NCBI GenBank assembly: GCA_900317825.1
Contig: ONIH01000016.1
Coordinates: 30,166 to 94,165, forward strand
Source: an uncultured Lachnospiraceae bacterium
Lineage (GTDB): Bacteria; Bacillota; Clostridia; Lachnospirales; Lachnospiraceae
Length of the DNA stretch: 64,000 nt
Direction of reading: 5' to 3'
Positions within the stretch are counted from its first letter, which is position 1. Each line of letters starts with the position of its first letter. The notes beneath the pieces were generated by a model. The model was not told the DNA's origin. It saw only the letters and a program-made list of their open reading frames with translations, and made no database searches. Shown one piece after another: positions 54,340 through 62,890 of this stretch. The position numbers and the translations under genes are program-made.

Positions 54340-55219
54340 CAGTGTTTTTACAAGAATAAATGACAGATATTCTTCGATGACTAAGGGTCAGCAGCAGATC
54401 GCAGCATATATCACAGACTGCATCGACAAGGCAGCTTTTATGAATGCTTCGGAACTGTCAAAAGAGGTCGGTACCAGCGAGTCTACGGTGGTCAGATTTG
54501 CTACCTTCCTGGGGTATTCCGGTTTCAAAGAACTGTCCACGGCGATGGCAAAAGAGGTAAAGAGCCATCTGCTGCCGACAGGCCCGAAGGACGCGCCATA
54601 CCTGACAGCTGATATAAAGGACACACTATCGGATACCTTAAATCAGGATATTGATAATATCCAGAATACCAAGAACTCTATAGACCACGATGCATATCTG
54701 ACAGCAGTAGACATGCTGCTTAAAGCAAAGCGGGTCTTTATAGCCGGTGTCAGGTCATCGGCTCCCTTAGCAGACTACATGGCCATGTACTTAAGACAGG
54801 CGCTGCCGGACGTCAGGGTGCTTTCAAAGGGAAGTATGCAGCATTTTTTCTATGAGGTGCTGGATATAGATGAGAATGACGTGATGGTCGGGATCAGTTT
54901 CCCGGGGTATTCACTATCGGTACTTAGGCTTCTTGAGTATGCCAGGACAAAAAACACGCCGGTCATCACCTTTACTGACAGTGTCCACTCGCCTCTGAAT
55001 ATGTACTCCACGTGTAACCTTACAGCTTCGTGCGAGAGAAATGCTTTTGCGTCATCTCCTATAGCAGCTATGAGTGTTATAAGCGCTGTGATAATGGGAG
55101 TGCTTTCAAGAAGGTCTGAAAAGGTCAGGGAGAGAAACAGGGAGATGGAAGGGCTCTTAAGTGAGTTCGATTTCTCAGGAGTTGACAGGCTAGACCCGTT
55201 AAAGGATTCGGTTTTATGA
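54332..55219 (+). CDS. MurR/RpiR-family transcriptional regulator
   Basis: 295 residues; ATG overlaps the cmk stop region by eight bases. N-terminal RpiR helix-turn-helix (MNASELSKEVGTSESTVVRFATFLGYSGFKEL, about 29-62) and a C-terminal SIS sugar-isomerase domain (FIAGVRSSAPLADYMAMYL; VGISFPGYSLSVL) that senses phosphosugars. No sugar operon is adjacent: it sits between cmk and ispH, overlapping both, so its target is not apparent. Confidence 0.9.
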   Translation: MYDSVFTRINDRYSSMTKGQQQIAAYITDCIDKAAFMNASELSKEVGTSESTVVRFATFLGYSGFKELSTAMAKEVKSHLLPTGPKDAPYLTADIKDTLSDTLNQDIDNIQNTKNSIDHDAYLTAVDMLLKAKRVFIAGVRSSAPLADYMAMYLRQALPDVRVLSKGSMQHFFYEVLDIDENDVMVGISFPGYSLSVLRLLEYARTKNTPVITFTDSVHSPLNMYSTCNLTASCERNAFASSPIAAMSVISAVIMGVLSRRSEKVRERNREMEGLLSEFDFSGVDRLDPLKDSVL

Positions 55220-56070
55220 ATATAGTAGTAGCGGAAAGTGCTGGTTTCTGTTTCGGTGTGAAGCGGGCAGTTTCTATGGTGGAAGAGCAGATAGAGCTCC
55301 ACCCTGATAAAAAGATATATACCTACGGTCCGATCATCCATAACGAGAATGTCGTGGAACATTTCAGGCAGCAGGGCGTGGAAGTAATGGAAGAGGATTC
55401 TGATCCTGCCTCTTATGAAAAGGGCATTGTGATCCTGCGTTCTCACGGTGTATCGAAAAAAGTGCAAGAGAGTATTATGGCAGCCGGACATACAGTTGTC
55501 GATGCCACTTGTCCTTTTGTTAAAAAAATCCACAACCTCGCGAAGGATGCTTCAGAAAAAGGTGACTATATCATAATCATCGGAGACCGCTCACATCCCG
55601 AGATTCAGGGCATTTGCGGCTGGATAGAGGGACGGGATTTTACCTGTATCGAGACAGAAGAGGAAGCAGAGAATTTTTCACTTGATGATTCTACAAGAAA
55701 AATAACCGTTCTCTCCCAGACAACATTTAATCACAAGAAATTTCACGATTTAGTTGAAATCTTAGGGAAAAAAGGGTATGATATTTATGCTCTAAATACA
55801 ATCTGTAATGCTACAGAGGAACGCCAGGACGAGGCAGCACGTATTGCTGGGGAAGTGGACGTGTGCCTGGTTATAGGTGGCAGGAACAGTTCGAATACCA
55901 GAAAGCTATATGATATCTGCAGGCAGAAATGCCCGGAGACATATTTTCTGGAGACAGCGGATGATCTCAATCGAGAAGTACTTTGTTCTGCGAGAAGTGT
56001 AGGTATTACAGCAGGGGCATCTACCCCAGCGAAAATTATTCAGGAGGTCATTAGTAAATGTCAGAAATGA
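55216..56070 (+). CDS. ispH: 4-hydroxy-3-methylbut-2-enyl diphosphate reductase
   Basis: 284 residues. Last step of the MEP isoprenoid pathway, forming IPP and DMAPP with a 4Fe-4S cluster. The three cluster cysteines are C12 (AGFCFGVKRA), C99 (DATCPFVKK) and C197 (NTICNATEERQ). In many Clostridia this domain is fused to a ribosomal protein S1-like protein; here the two reading frames are separate but overlap by 13 bases. Confidence 0.95.
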   Translation: MNIVVAESAGFCFGVKRAVSMVEEQIELHPDKKIYTYGPIIHNENVVEHFRQQGVEVMEEDSDPASYEKGIVILRSHGVSKKVQESIMAAGHTVVDATCPFVKKIHNLAKDASEKGDYIIIIGDRSHPEIQGICGWIEGRDFTCIETEEEAENFSLDDSTRKITVLSQTTFNHKKFHDLVEILGKKGYDIYALNTICNATEERQDEAARIAGEVDVCLVIGGRNSSNTRKLYDICRQKCPETYFLETADDLNREVLCSARSVGITAGASTPAKIIQEVISKCQK

Positions 56071-57131
56071 GTTTTGACGAAATGCTGGATGCGTCTTTCA
56101 AGACGGTCCGCGCAGGAGATGTGGTAGAGGGTACGGTACTTGCCGTAAAGCCGGATGAGATTATCCTTAATATCGGCACAAAGGCTGATGGTGTTATCAC
56201 CAGGAACGAGTACTCAAACGATTCTAACCTCGATCTTACCACAGTTACATCTGTTGGTTCCAAAATGGAGGCAGTAGTAGTCAAATACAGCGAGACTGAG
56301 GGTCAGGTTACGCTTTCATACAAGCGTCTTGCTCAGGAGAGAGGAAATAAGCGCTTAGAGGAAGCCTATAACAATAACGAGGTCTTAAAGGCTAAGGTCG
56401 TTCAGGTTCTTAACGGCGGTCTTTCAGCAGAGGTAGACGGAGCCAGAGTATTCATTCCGGCTAGTCTTGTATCAGACACTTATGAGAGAGACCTCTCTAA
56501 GTATAAGGATCAGGAGATTGAATTCGTTATCACAGAGTTCAACCCACGTAAGCGCCGTATCATCGGTGACAGAAAACAGCTTCTTGTCGCAGAGAAGAAG
56601 AAGAAGCAGGATGAGCTTCTCGCTACTCTGAAGGTAGGCGACGTTATCGAAGGAACAGTAAAGAACGTTACTAACTTCGGTGCATTCATCGACTTAGGCG
56701 GAATCGACGGACTTCTCCATATCTCAGAGATGAGCTGGGGACGTATCGATAACCCGAACAAGGTATTCAAGAACGGAGATAAGGCAAAGGTATTCATCAA
56801 GGATATCCACGACAACAAGATCGCTCTTTCCATGAAGTTCCCGGATCAGAACCCTTGGAACAATGCAGCTGAGAAGTATGCAGTAGGCACCATCGTTCAT
56901 GGTAAGGTTGCCCGCATGACAGACTTCGGCGCATTTGTTGAGCTTGCTCCAGGAGTTGATGCTCTTCTCCATGTTTCACAGATTTCAAAAGAGCATGTAG
57001 ACAAGCCTTCAGATGTATTAAAGGTAGGCCAGGAAATCGACGCAAAGATCGTTGAGTTCCGTGAGGCAGATCATAAGATCTCACTTTCCATCAAGGCTAT
57101 GGATAACGACTCTGATAAGTCAGAAGACTGA
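56058..57131 (+). CDS. rpsA: Ribosomal protein S1-like, four S1 domains
   Basis: 357 residues. Four consecutive S1 RNA-binding domains can be read, starting at about residues 16 (DVVEGTVLAVKPDEI), 100 (LKAKVVQVLNGG), 190 (DVIEGTVKNVTNFGAFIDLGG) and 275 (GTIVHGKVARMTDFGAFVELA). Likely helps mRNA binding on the ribosome or general RNA handling. RBS CAGGAGGTCATTAGTAA lies in ispH. A terminator follows. Confidence 0.92.
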   Translation: MSEMSFDEMLDASFKTVRAGDVVEGTVLAVKPDEIILNIGTKADGVITRNEYSNDSNLDLTTVTSVGSKMEAVVVKYSETEGQVTLSYKRLAQERGNKRLEEAYNNNEVLKAKVVQVLNGGLSAEVDGARVFIPASLVSDTYERDLSKYKDQEIEFVITEFNPRKRRIIGDRKQLLVAEKKKKQDELLATLKVGDVIEGTVKNVTNFGAFIDLGGIDGLLHISEMSWGRIDNPNKVFKNGDKAKVFIKDIHDNKIALSMKFPDQNPWNNAAEKYAVGTIVHGKVARMTDFGAFVELAPGVDALLHVSQISKEHVDKPSDVLKVGQEIDAKIVEFREADHKISLSIKAMDNDSDKSED

Positions 57132-57144
57132 TAAGTATTTACTG

Positions 57145-57180
57145 GGGCGGACGGTTAATGCCGTCCGCTCTTTTATTTTT
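57145..57180 (+). terminator. Intrinsic terminator after the S1 gene
   Basis: GC-rich stem GCGGACGG (57148-57155) / CCGTCCGC (57162-57169), extended by two outer pairs, six-base loop, then CTTTTATTTTTAT. Confidence 0.88.
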
Positions 57181-57194
57181 ATGGAGGGTTTTAT

Positions 57195-57968
57195 ATGGAA
57201 GGCTATGAAGAGTTCAAAAAACAGGTTCTCTCACTGACTCACATAGATCTGTCGCTTTATAAAGAAAAGCAGATGAGACGCCGTATCGATTCGCTTGTGA
57301 CCAAGCATCATCTCGATAACTATCCGGCTTATGTGAAGCTGCTGCGCGAGGACAGATCGGTATTCGAGGAATTCGTGAATTTCCTGACGATAAACGTCTC
57401 GGAATTCTACCGCAACCCTGACCAGTGGAAGCTGTTAGACGAGGAGTACATCCCGTATCTGATCGAAAAATTCGGAAGGAATCTAAAGATCTGGAGCGCT
57501 GCCTGTTCTACAGGAGATGAGCCTTACTCACTTGTAATGGCGCTGTCAAAGCACATACCGCTCGCAAATATCCGCATTATGGCGACAGACATAGATAAGC
57601 AGGTGCTCGCTCAGGCGAAGGCTGGTCTCTACAGTGAGAAGAGTATCAAGTCAGTTCCGGACGAGTTCAAAGCTAAGTATTTTACGAAGATAGGCACGTC
57701 TTATCAGATATCTGATGAGATAAAAAAGAGAGTGGAATTCAGGGAAGGGAACCTCCTGAAGGACACCTACCCTTCAGCGTGTGATCTGATCGTCTGCAGA
57801 AATGTAGTCATTTATTTTACCGATGAGGCGAAGCACGATATATATGAGAAGTTCAATAAGTCATTAAAGACCGGTGGACTGCTTTTTATCGGGAGCACTG
57901 AGCAGATCATGGAATACAGGGAGTTAGGGTATAAGAGGAGAAGTTCGTTCTTCTACGAGAAAGAGTAA
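57195..57968 (+). CDS. cheR: CheR-type protein-glutamate methyltransferase
   Basis: 257 residues. Transfers methyl groups from S-adenosylmethionine to glutamates of chemoreceptors. N-terminal helical domain (SLYKEKQMRRRIDSLVTKH), NVSEFYRNPDQWKLL, SAM-binding WSAACSTGDEPYSLVMAL, and CRNVVIYFTDE. No other chemotaxis gene is near. RBS GGAGGGTTTTAT. Confidence 0.93.
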   Translation: MEGYEEFKKQVLSLTHIDLSLYKEKQMRRRIDSLVTKHHLDNYPAYVKLLREDRSVFEEFVNFLTINVSEFYRNPDQWKLLDEEYIPYLIEKFGRNLKIWSAACSTGDEPYSLVMALSKHIPLANIRIMATDIDKQVLAQAKAGLYSEKSIKSVPDEFKAKYFTKIGTSYQISDEIKKRVEFREGNLLKDTYPSACDLIVCRNVVIYFTDEAKHDIYEKFNKSLKTGGLLFIGSTEQIMEYRELGYKRRSSFFYEKE

Positions 57969-57979
57969 CGGAGAGATTT

Positions 57980-59464
57980 ATGTACAGAAGAGATGCTCAT
58001 GGGCTTATAAAACACATCGATTTTCTGATAGTGGATATACTGGCCTGTGAGCTTTCTTTTATGTTGGCATTTATCTTAAGGCAAGGTGGAACGCCACTGT
58101 CTCTGATGCACGGACTATTCGTGCAGGGGTCAGATGATTATAATTCAGACCTGTACAGGGTATTTTTTTTCGGGATCATAGTTCTCACGATCCTGGATAT
58201 GTCTGTGTCGCGCGGCTACCACGGCATCCTGAAACGGGATTTCCTGGCTGAGTTAAAAAATACCCTCTTTCTGTCATTTGCTCTGACCACCGAGACTGTA
58301 GGATTTCTCTTTGTATTCAAGGTATCTGCCGAGTTCTCAAGACTCGTTCTGTTCTATTTTTTCATTATAGCTTCGATCAGCCTGATCTTTCTGAGACAGA
58401 TTTACAAGACTATTCTTAAATCTTTTCTGAAGAAAGACGGATATCACAGGCGGCACATAGTGATCATGGCAAAAGCCGATGAGCTTTCTGATATCGTGAG
58501 CCGATTTGAAAAATATCAGCCGGATGTCAGGATTTCGGGTATAATTACCTTAGGTGAAAAAATAGAAGAGAAGGATTCATGCGGTCTTGAGGTCAGAGCT
58601 GTAGGGCTTTCTGAAGTCACAGAGTATCTCGTGAAAAACTGGGTCGACGGAGTTTTTATCTCATCCGGTTACAGGAATCCTTTGCTCGGGAAGTTCCTGG
58701 AAAGCTGCGATGTGATGGGAATCACGACACACAGGGCAGTGTACTTTCCAGAACTTAGCAGCGGACAGAAGACGGTGGAGCACATCGCCGGAGACACAGT
58801 GATCACTGAGTCAGTCAGGATCATAGAGCCGGAGCTCTTGTTTGTAAAGAGAGCCTTTGATATCATAGGTTCTCTGATAGGGCTTCTGTTCTGCGGGATT
58901 TTCCTTATCGTATTCGCGATACCGGGTATTTTTAAAAACGATCCGGGACCTGTGTTCTATGGACAGAAGCGTGTCGGAAAAAACGGCCGGGTCTTTACGA
59001 TGTATAAGTTCCGCTCGATGTATCAGGATGCTGACGAAAGAAAAGCAGAGCTTTCAGAGCAGAATGAGATGCATGGAGCTATGTTTAAAATGGAGCATGA
59101 CCCAAGGATAATCGGGAGCGGTCCGGACGGAACACGCCACGGATATGGCTGGTTCATACGGAAGTATTCGATAGATGAGTTTCCGCAGTTCCTGAATGTA
59201 TTTTTAGGACAGATGTCACTTGTCGGGACGAGACCTCCGACAGTCGAGGAGTGGCAGGAGTACGAAGCTCATCACAGGATGAGGCTTTCGGTACGGCCGG
59301 GCATTACCGGTGTCTGGCAGACGAGTGGCAGAAACGCAGTCAGTGATTTTGAGACAGTAGTAAAAATGGACATTTCGTACATAAATGATTTTTCTTTGGG
59401 AAATGATCTCAGGATAATCGGAAAGACGATAAAGCAGGTGATACATGGAGACGGCGGGCAGTGA
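57980..59464 (+). CDS. Polyprenyl-phosphate sugar phosphotransferase (WbaP/CpsE type)
   Basis: 494 residues. Starts exopolysaccharide or capsule synthesis by moving a sugar-1-phosphate to undecaprenyl phosphate. Four to five N-terminal membrane segments (about 10-150), a soluble CoA-binding-like middle domain, and a C-terminal catalytic domain from about residue 290 with KRAFDIIGSLIGL, KFRSMYQDAD, RKYSIDEFPQFLNVF, MSLVGTRPP and RPGITGVWQ. Sugar not predictable. First gene of the polysaccharide locus; overlaps the next by 20 bases. Confidence 0.93.
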   Translation: MYRRDAHGLIKHIDFLIVDILACELSFMLAFILRQGGTPLSLMHGLFVQGSDDYNSDLYRVFFFGIIVLTILDMSVSRGYHGILKRDFLAELKNTLFLSFALTTETVGFLFVFKVSAEFSRLVLFYFFIIASISLIFLRQIYKTILKSFLKKDGYHRRHIVIMAKADELSDIVSRFEKYQPDVRISGIITLGEKIEEKDSCGLEVRAVGLSEVTEYLVKNWVDGVFISSGYRNPLLGKFLESCDVMGITTHRAVYFPELSSGQKTVEHIAGDTVITESVRIIEPELLFVKRAFDIIGSLIGLLFCGIFLIVFAIPGIFKNDPGPVFYGQKRVGKNGRVFTMYKFRSMYQDADERKAELSEQNEMHGAMFKMEHDPRIIGSGPDGTRHGYGWFIRKYSIDEFPQFLNVFLGQMSLVGTRPPTVEEWQEYEAHHRMRLSVRPGITGVWQTSGRNAVSDFETVVKMDISYINDFSLGNDLRIIGKTIKQVIHGDGGQ

Positions 59465-60617
59465 ACTTTTTTTAGATGAATACAGTTCTCTCTGTAAAAA
59501 AATACGGGTTCTCCATGTGGCTGAGCCCGCTGGCGGAGTCGATATCTACTTAAAGACGCTGTTCAGATACTCGGATCCATCGAAGGTCGAGAACATCCTG
59601 GTCTGTTCACAGAACTATGACACGAGGGACTATCGGGATGTCGCTGATGCAGTCGAGCAGATCCATATGGAGCATGAGGTGTCGGCGCTGGATGATGGTC
59701 GTTCTGTGAGAATGATCCGTGAGCTGATCGAGAGGTATTCGCCAGACATAGTCTACGCGCATTCGACCAAAGCCGGGGCACTGCTTCGGATGGCAGATAT
59801 AGGCATCAGGAACCGGGTGCTTTACAATCCTCACGGCTGGTCTTTTAATATGCGAATCGACCAGAAAAGCCGCCGTAAGTACGCCATGATTGAGAGGGCA
59901 CAGTCGCCTTTTACTGACAGGATCATATGTATCTCAGACTCTGAAAAAAGATCTGCGTTAAGACACAGGATATGTAATGAAAAAAAGCTCTCGGTGATAT
60001 ATAATGGAGTGGACCTGAATGCTTTAAGAAATGTACACCCGGAATCCAGAGAGCATCTTGGCATACCGAATAATGCTTTTGTAGTCGGCATGTGTGGCCG
60101 GATCTCAGAACAGAAGGATCCGACTGATTTTGTCAAGGCAGCAAAAGTCATAAAGCTGAAGATCCCGGAGGCTTTTTTTATCATAGTAGGCGACGGGCCA
60201 GAGAGAAAACTCATAGAATCACAGATTAAAAGGTACGAGCTTTCCGACTCCTTCCTGATCACAGGATGGGTCAAAGATGCCTGGCTTTACATGAGCCTGT
60301 TCGATGTCGGGATGCTCCTCTCGAAATGGGAAGGCTTCGGCCTCGTGATCCCGGAGATGATGTATCTGCGTATCCCGGTCATCGCGACTGCGATAGACGG
60401 CATCAGGGACATCATAACCGGCGGAACAGACGGCATTCTCGTAAACCCCAGCGACCCGGCCTTCGCCGCCGCCAAGGCAGTCGTCAGCATTCACGACGAC
60501 ACGTCACTCAGCGAACACCTCCGCATCAACGCCCACCGCACCGCAGCCCTTCGCTTCGACGGCAAGCGGATGGCAGAGGAGACAGAGGTGCTGTATGAGG
60601 AGGTGATGTGGGGGTGA
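59445..60617 (+). CDS. Glycosyltransferase family 4
   Basis: 390 residues. GT-B fold, retaining type: N-terminal VLHVAEPAGGVDIYLKTL with the glycine-rich loop, HSTKAGALLR, NGVDLNALR, and the C-terminal VGDGPERKLIE and LLSKWEGFGLVIPEMM (Ex7E-type motif). The last ~150 bases of the gene are strikingly GC-rich compared with what follows. It probably adds the second sugar to the lipid-linked unit. Confidence 0.92.
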   Translation: METAGSELFLDEYSSLCKKIRVLHVAEPAGGVDIYLKTLFRYSDPSKVENILVCSQNYDTRDYRDVADAVEQIHMEHEVSALDDGRSVRMIRELIERYSPDIVYAHSTKAGALLRMADIGIRNRVLYNPHGWSFNMRIDQKSRRKYAMIERAQSPFTDRIICISDSEKRSALRHRICNEKKLSVIYNGVDLNALRNVHPESREHLGIPNNAFVVGMCGRISEQKDPTDFVKAAKVIKLKIPEAFFIIVGDGPERKLIESQIKRYELSDSFLITGWVKDAWLYMSLFDVGMLLSKWEGFGLVIPEMMYLRIPVIATAIDGIRDIITGGTDGILVNPSDPAFAAAKAVVSIHDDTSLSEHLRINAHRTAALRFDGKRMAEETEVLYEEVMWG

Positions 60618-60641
60618 AAAACTGGAAATGGAGGTTGTATC

Positions 60642-60938
60642 ATGAAACAGGGTGTTGCAGTACTTAGCAGTTTTGATAAATATACCACTTTCACTTATAA
60701 TGGAACAACACTGACTTTTAGGACGTGTAACGGGTTGGATAGATATACAAGAGTTAATCTGTGGGATAAAGGCTATATAGAGGTTATGGCAAAGTATCGT
60801 CAGATGGATCATGAAATAGAAGAATATATAGACCTGATTCCAGTACTTGACAGCCTGTATATGGATAAAGACAAATTCCTTGCACCTATAAAGGAGGTCG
60901 AGATAGATTATGACAGAGAAAGAAATCGAAAAAATTGA
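60642..60938 (+). CDS. Small protein of unknown function
   Basis: 98 residues, no recognised family. RBS TGGAGGTTGTATC precedes ATG. The middle reads YTRVNLWDKGYIEVMAKYRQMDHEIEEYIDLIPVLDSLYMDKDKFLAPI, suggesting a compact alpha/beta soluble protein; no signal or membrane segment. Similar small proteins occur in clostridial polysaccharide loci, which supports its reality, but I cannot assign a role. Its stop overlaps the next gene's ATG by one base. It lies at the point where base composition becomes AT-rich. Confidence 0.7.
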   Translation: MKQGVAVLSSFDKYTTFTYNGTTLTFRTCNGLDRYTRVNLWDKGYIEVMAKYRQMDHEIEEYIDLIPVLDSLYMDKDKFLAPIKEVEIDYDRERNRKN

Positions 60939-60948
60939 TGATAACTAG
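60910..60948 (+). CDS. 12-codon mini-ORF behind a strong ribosome binding site
   Basis: ATG 60910 follows AAAGGAGG (60890-60897) by 12 bases and encodes MTEKEIEKIDDN, then TAG. It overlaps the end of the 98-residue gene and the start of the next glycosyltransferase in a third frame. It could be the cut-off start of a lost second small protein, a translational coupler, or chance. Confidence 0.35.
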   Translation: MTEKEIEKIDDN

Positions 60949-61753
60949 GCGTGATGTAGGTTGTGTGGTTGTGCTTTTTGACCCGAATGACAGCGTCCTG
61001 GGAAATATAAGACACTATAGAGAAATAGTAGGAGAAGTTATTCTGGTAGATAACTCTGAAAAGGATAATTCCATAATGTTTAGCGGATGGGACTATATAC
61101 CGCTTTGCAAAAATACAGGAATAGCACATGCGTTAAATGAAGGCATCGTTCGGATACACTCAGAGTACATTATTACAATGGATCAGGATAGTGTACTTAC
61201 GGCTGATATAGTCGATGCTTATGTTGATTTTTTAAATACTTCAGATAATTCTGATATAGGTGCGCTTACTTGTAAGTATAATACTGACAGACATTGCGAG
61301 AGAAAATCGGAGGGAATAATTGATGTCAGACTATCAATGCAGTCCGGAACGCTTTTTAAGAAAAAAGTTTTTGAGCAGATAGGATATTTTTATGAAGCAC
61401 TGTTTATTGAAGCCGTTGATCTTGAATATTTTTTGAGGATGAAAAAAAACGGACTTCGTCTGGTACGTGTAAATGAAGCAGTATTGTATCATCATCCGGC
61501 TTTCACAGTTGAAAAAAAATTTGGACTATTTAAACTGAAGTATGGTGTTGCGTCACCTGTCAGATACTATTATCAGGCCAGAAACCTACTTTGGACGGCG
61601 AAAAAATATCATTCGGCCGCACTTTATAAAAAGCTGGCCGTTAAATGGCTTAAGATAGTTCTTCTTTTTAACGATAAGAAAAAATATCTGGTACATTTTC
61701 GAAAAGGTCTATATGACGCAAGGCATGGTAGACTGGGAAAGGCCTTAGTGTGA
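60938..61753 (+). CDS. Glycosyltransferase family 2, rhamnosyltransferase-like
   Basis: 271 residues from ATG 60938, which shares a base with the previous stop (TGATG). GT-A fold: CVVVLFDPNDSV strand 1, VDNSEKDN, NTGIAHALNEGI and the metal-binding MDQDSV, with FIEAVDLEYFLRMKKNG as the acceptor/base region. This combination is typical of dTDP-rhamnosyltransferases, but no rhamnose synthesis genes are in the window. More AT-rich than upstream genes. Confidence 0.85.
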   Translation: MITRRDVGCVVVLFDPNDSVLGNIRHYREIVGEVILVDNSEKDNSIMFSGWDYIPLCKNTGIAHALNEGIVRIHSEYIITMDQDSVLTADIVDAYVDFLNTSDNSDIGALTCKYNTDRHCERKSEGIIDVRLSMQSGTLFKKKVFEQIGYFYEALFIEAVDLEYFLRMKKNGLRLVRVNEAVLYHHPAFTVEKKFGLFKLKYGVASPVRYYYQARNLLWTAKKYHSAALYKKLAVKWLKIVLLFNDKKKYLVHFRKGLYDARHGRLGKALV

Positions 61754-62887
61754 ATGATTAGAATCCTACAGTATGAAATTGAGAATACGCGTGGAGGCAT
61801 AGAGAGTTTTCTTTATAATGTCTACAGTCACATAGACAGGGAACGATATCACTTTGATTTTGTTACCAGCGCAGATCATCCTGGATATGGTAAAGAACTG
61901 CAGAACCTGGGAGCTCATATTTATAGGATTTCTTCTATAAGGAATACCAGGAAATATATGCGTGACCTGAAGGACATAATGCTCAGGGAGTATGACATTG
62001 TACACGTAAATAAGAATTCCGCGGCAAATATACTACCTCTTGTTATAGCAAAAAAGAATCCAAAGGCCTGCATAGTTGTTCATTCGCATAACACAAAGCC
62101 TTCTATAGGGAAAATGGGTATGTGTGCCATTAATTACATTAACAGAAAGAAACTCTATGAACTTTCGGATGTGCATCTTGCCTGCTCTACGGAAGCTGGG
62201 AAATGGCTTTATGGTGACAGGAAATTTGAGCTTATACCGAATGGAATTGATGTACAAAGATTTAGATTCGATGGAACTATACGCAGAGAGTACAGAAAAA
62301 AATTAGGGCTTGGTGATGATTTTACACTTGTTACTGTAGGTCGCTTTAATGAACAGAAAAATTATGAAAGGCTTATATCTATATTCGCTGAAGTAGTGAA
62401 GGGAAGGGGCAAAGCAAAGCTTCTCATGGCCGGTGATGGAAAAATGAAAGAAATGATCTATGAAAAAGCCAGAAGACTGTCACTTGATGACAGTGTGAAG
62501 TTTCTCGGAAACAGAAGTGATGTGGATAAGCTGCTTATGGCAGCAGACTGTTTTGTCATGACATCACTTTATGAGGGACTTCCTGTGTCAGTGATCGAGG
62601 CTCAGGCATCGGGGCTGCCGGTTTTTGTGTCTGAGGCAGTCTCGGACGAGGCAAAGATAGTACCAGACTTTTACCATTTTTCTCTGGAGAAAAGTGACGA
62701 AGAGATAGTAGATATGATCCTTAGCTGCAAGAAAAAGACACCTGACGAAAGGCTTAAATCAAATGAAATGGTTGACGAGTCTGATTTTAATATAGACGCC
62801 ACAGTCAGGAAACTATCGGAAATTTATGATAACTGTAGGCTTTACAAAAACAGTATGGTATATGAGAGAAATGGAGAAAGATGCTGA
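61754..62887 (+). CDS. Glycosyltransferase family 4 (EpsF-like)
   Basis: 377 residues; ATG follows the previous stop directly. GT-B fold with N-terminal ENTRGGIESFLYNVY, HSHNTKPSIGKMG, STEAGKWLYGD, IPNGIDVQRF and C-terminal VGRFNEQKNYERLI, MAGDGKMKEMI and TSLYEGLPVSVIEAQASGLP. Probable exopolysaccharide assembly enzyme. AT-rich, with codon use unlike the housekeeping operons. Confidence 0.9.
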   Translation: MIRILQYEIENTRGGIESFLYNVYSHIDRERYHFDFVTSADHPGYGKELQNLGAHIYRISSIRNTRKYMRDLKDIMLREYDIVHVNKNSAANILPLVIAKKNPKACIVVHSHNTKPSIGKMGMCAINYINRKKLYELSDVHLACSTEAGKWLYGDRKFELIPNGIDVQRFRFDGTIRREYRKKLGLGDDFTLVTVGRFNEQKNYERLISIFAEVVKGRGKAKLLMAGDGKMKEMIYEKARRLSLDDSVKFLGNRSDVDKLLMAADCFVMTSLYEGLPVSVIEAQASGLPVFVSEAVSDEAKIVPDFYHFSLEKSDEEIVDMILSCKKKTPDERLKSNEMVDESDFNIDATVRKLSEIYDNCRLYKNSMVYERNGERC

Positions 62888-62890
62888 CTG

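Noticed and set aside
57052-57237. Open frame of 61 codons between the S1 gene and cheR
   Set aside because: Crosses an intrinsic terminator and overlaps both neighbours in another frame.
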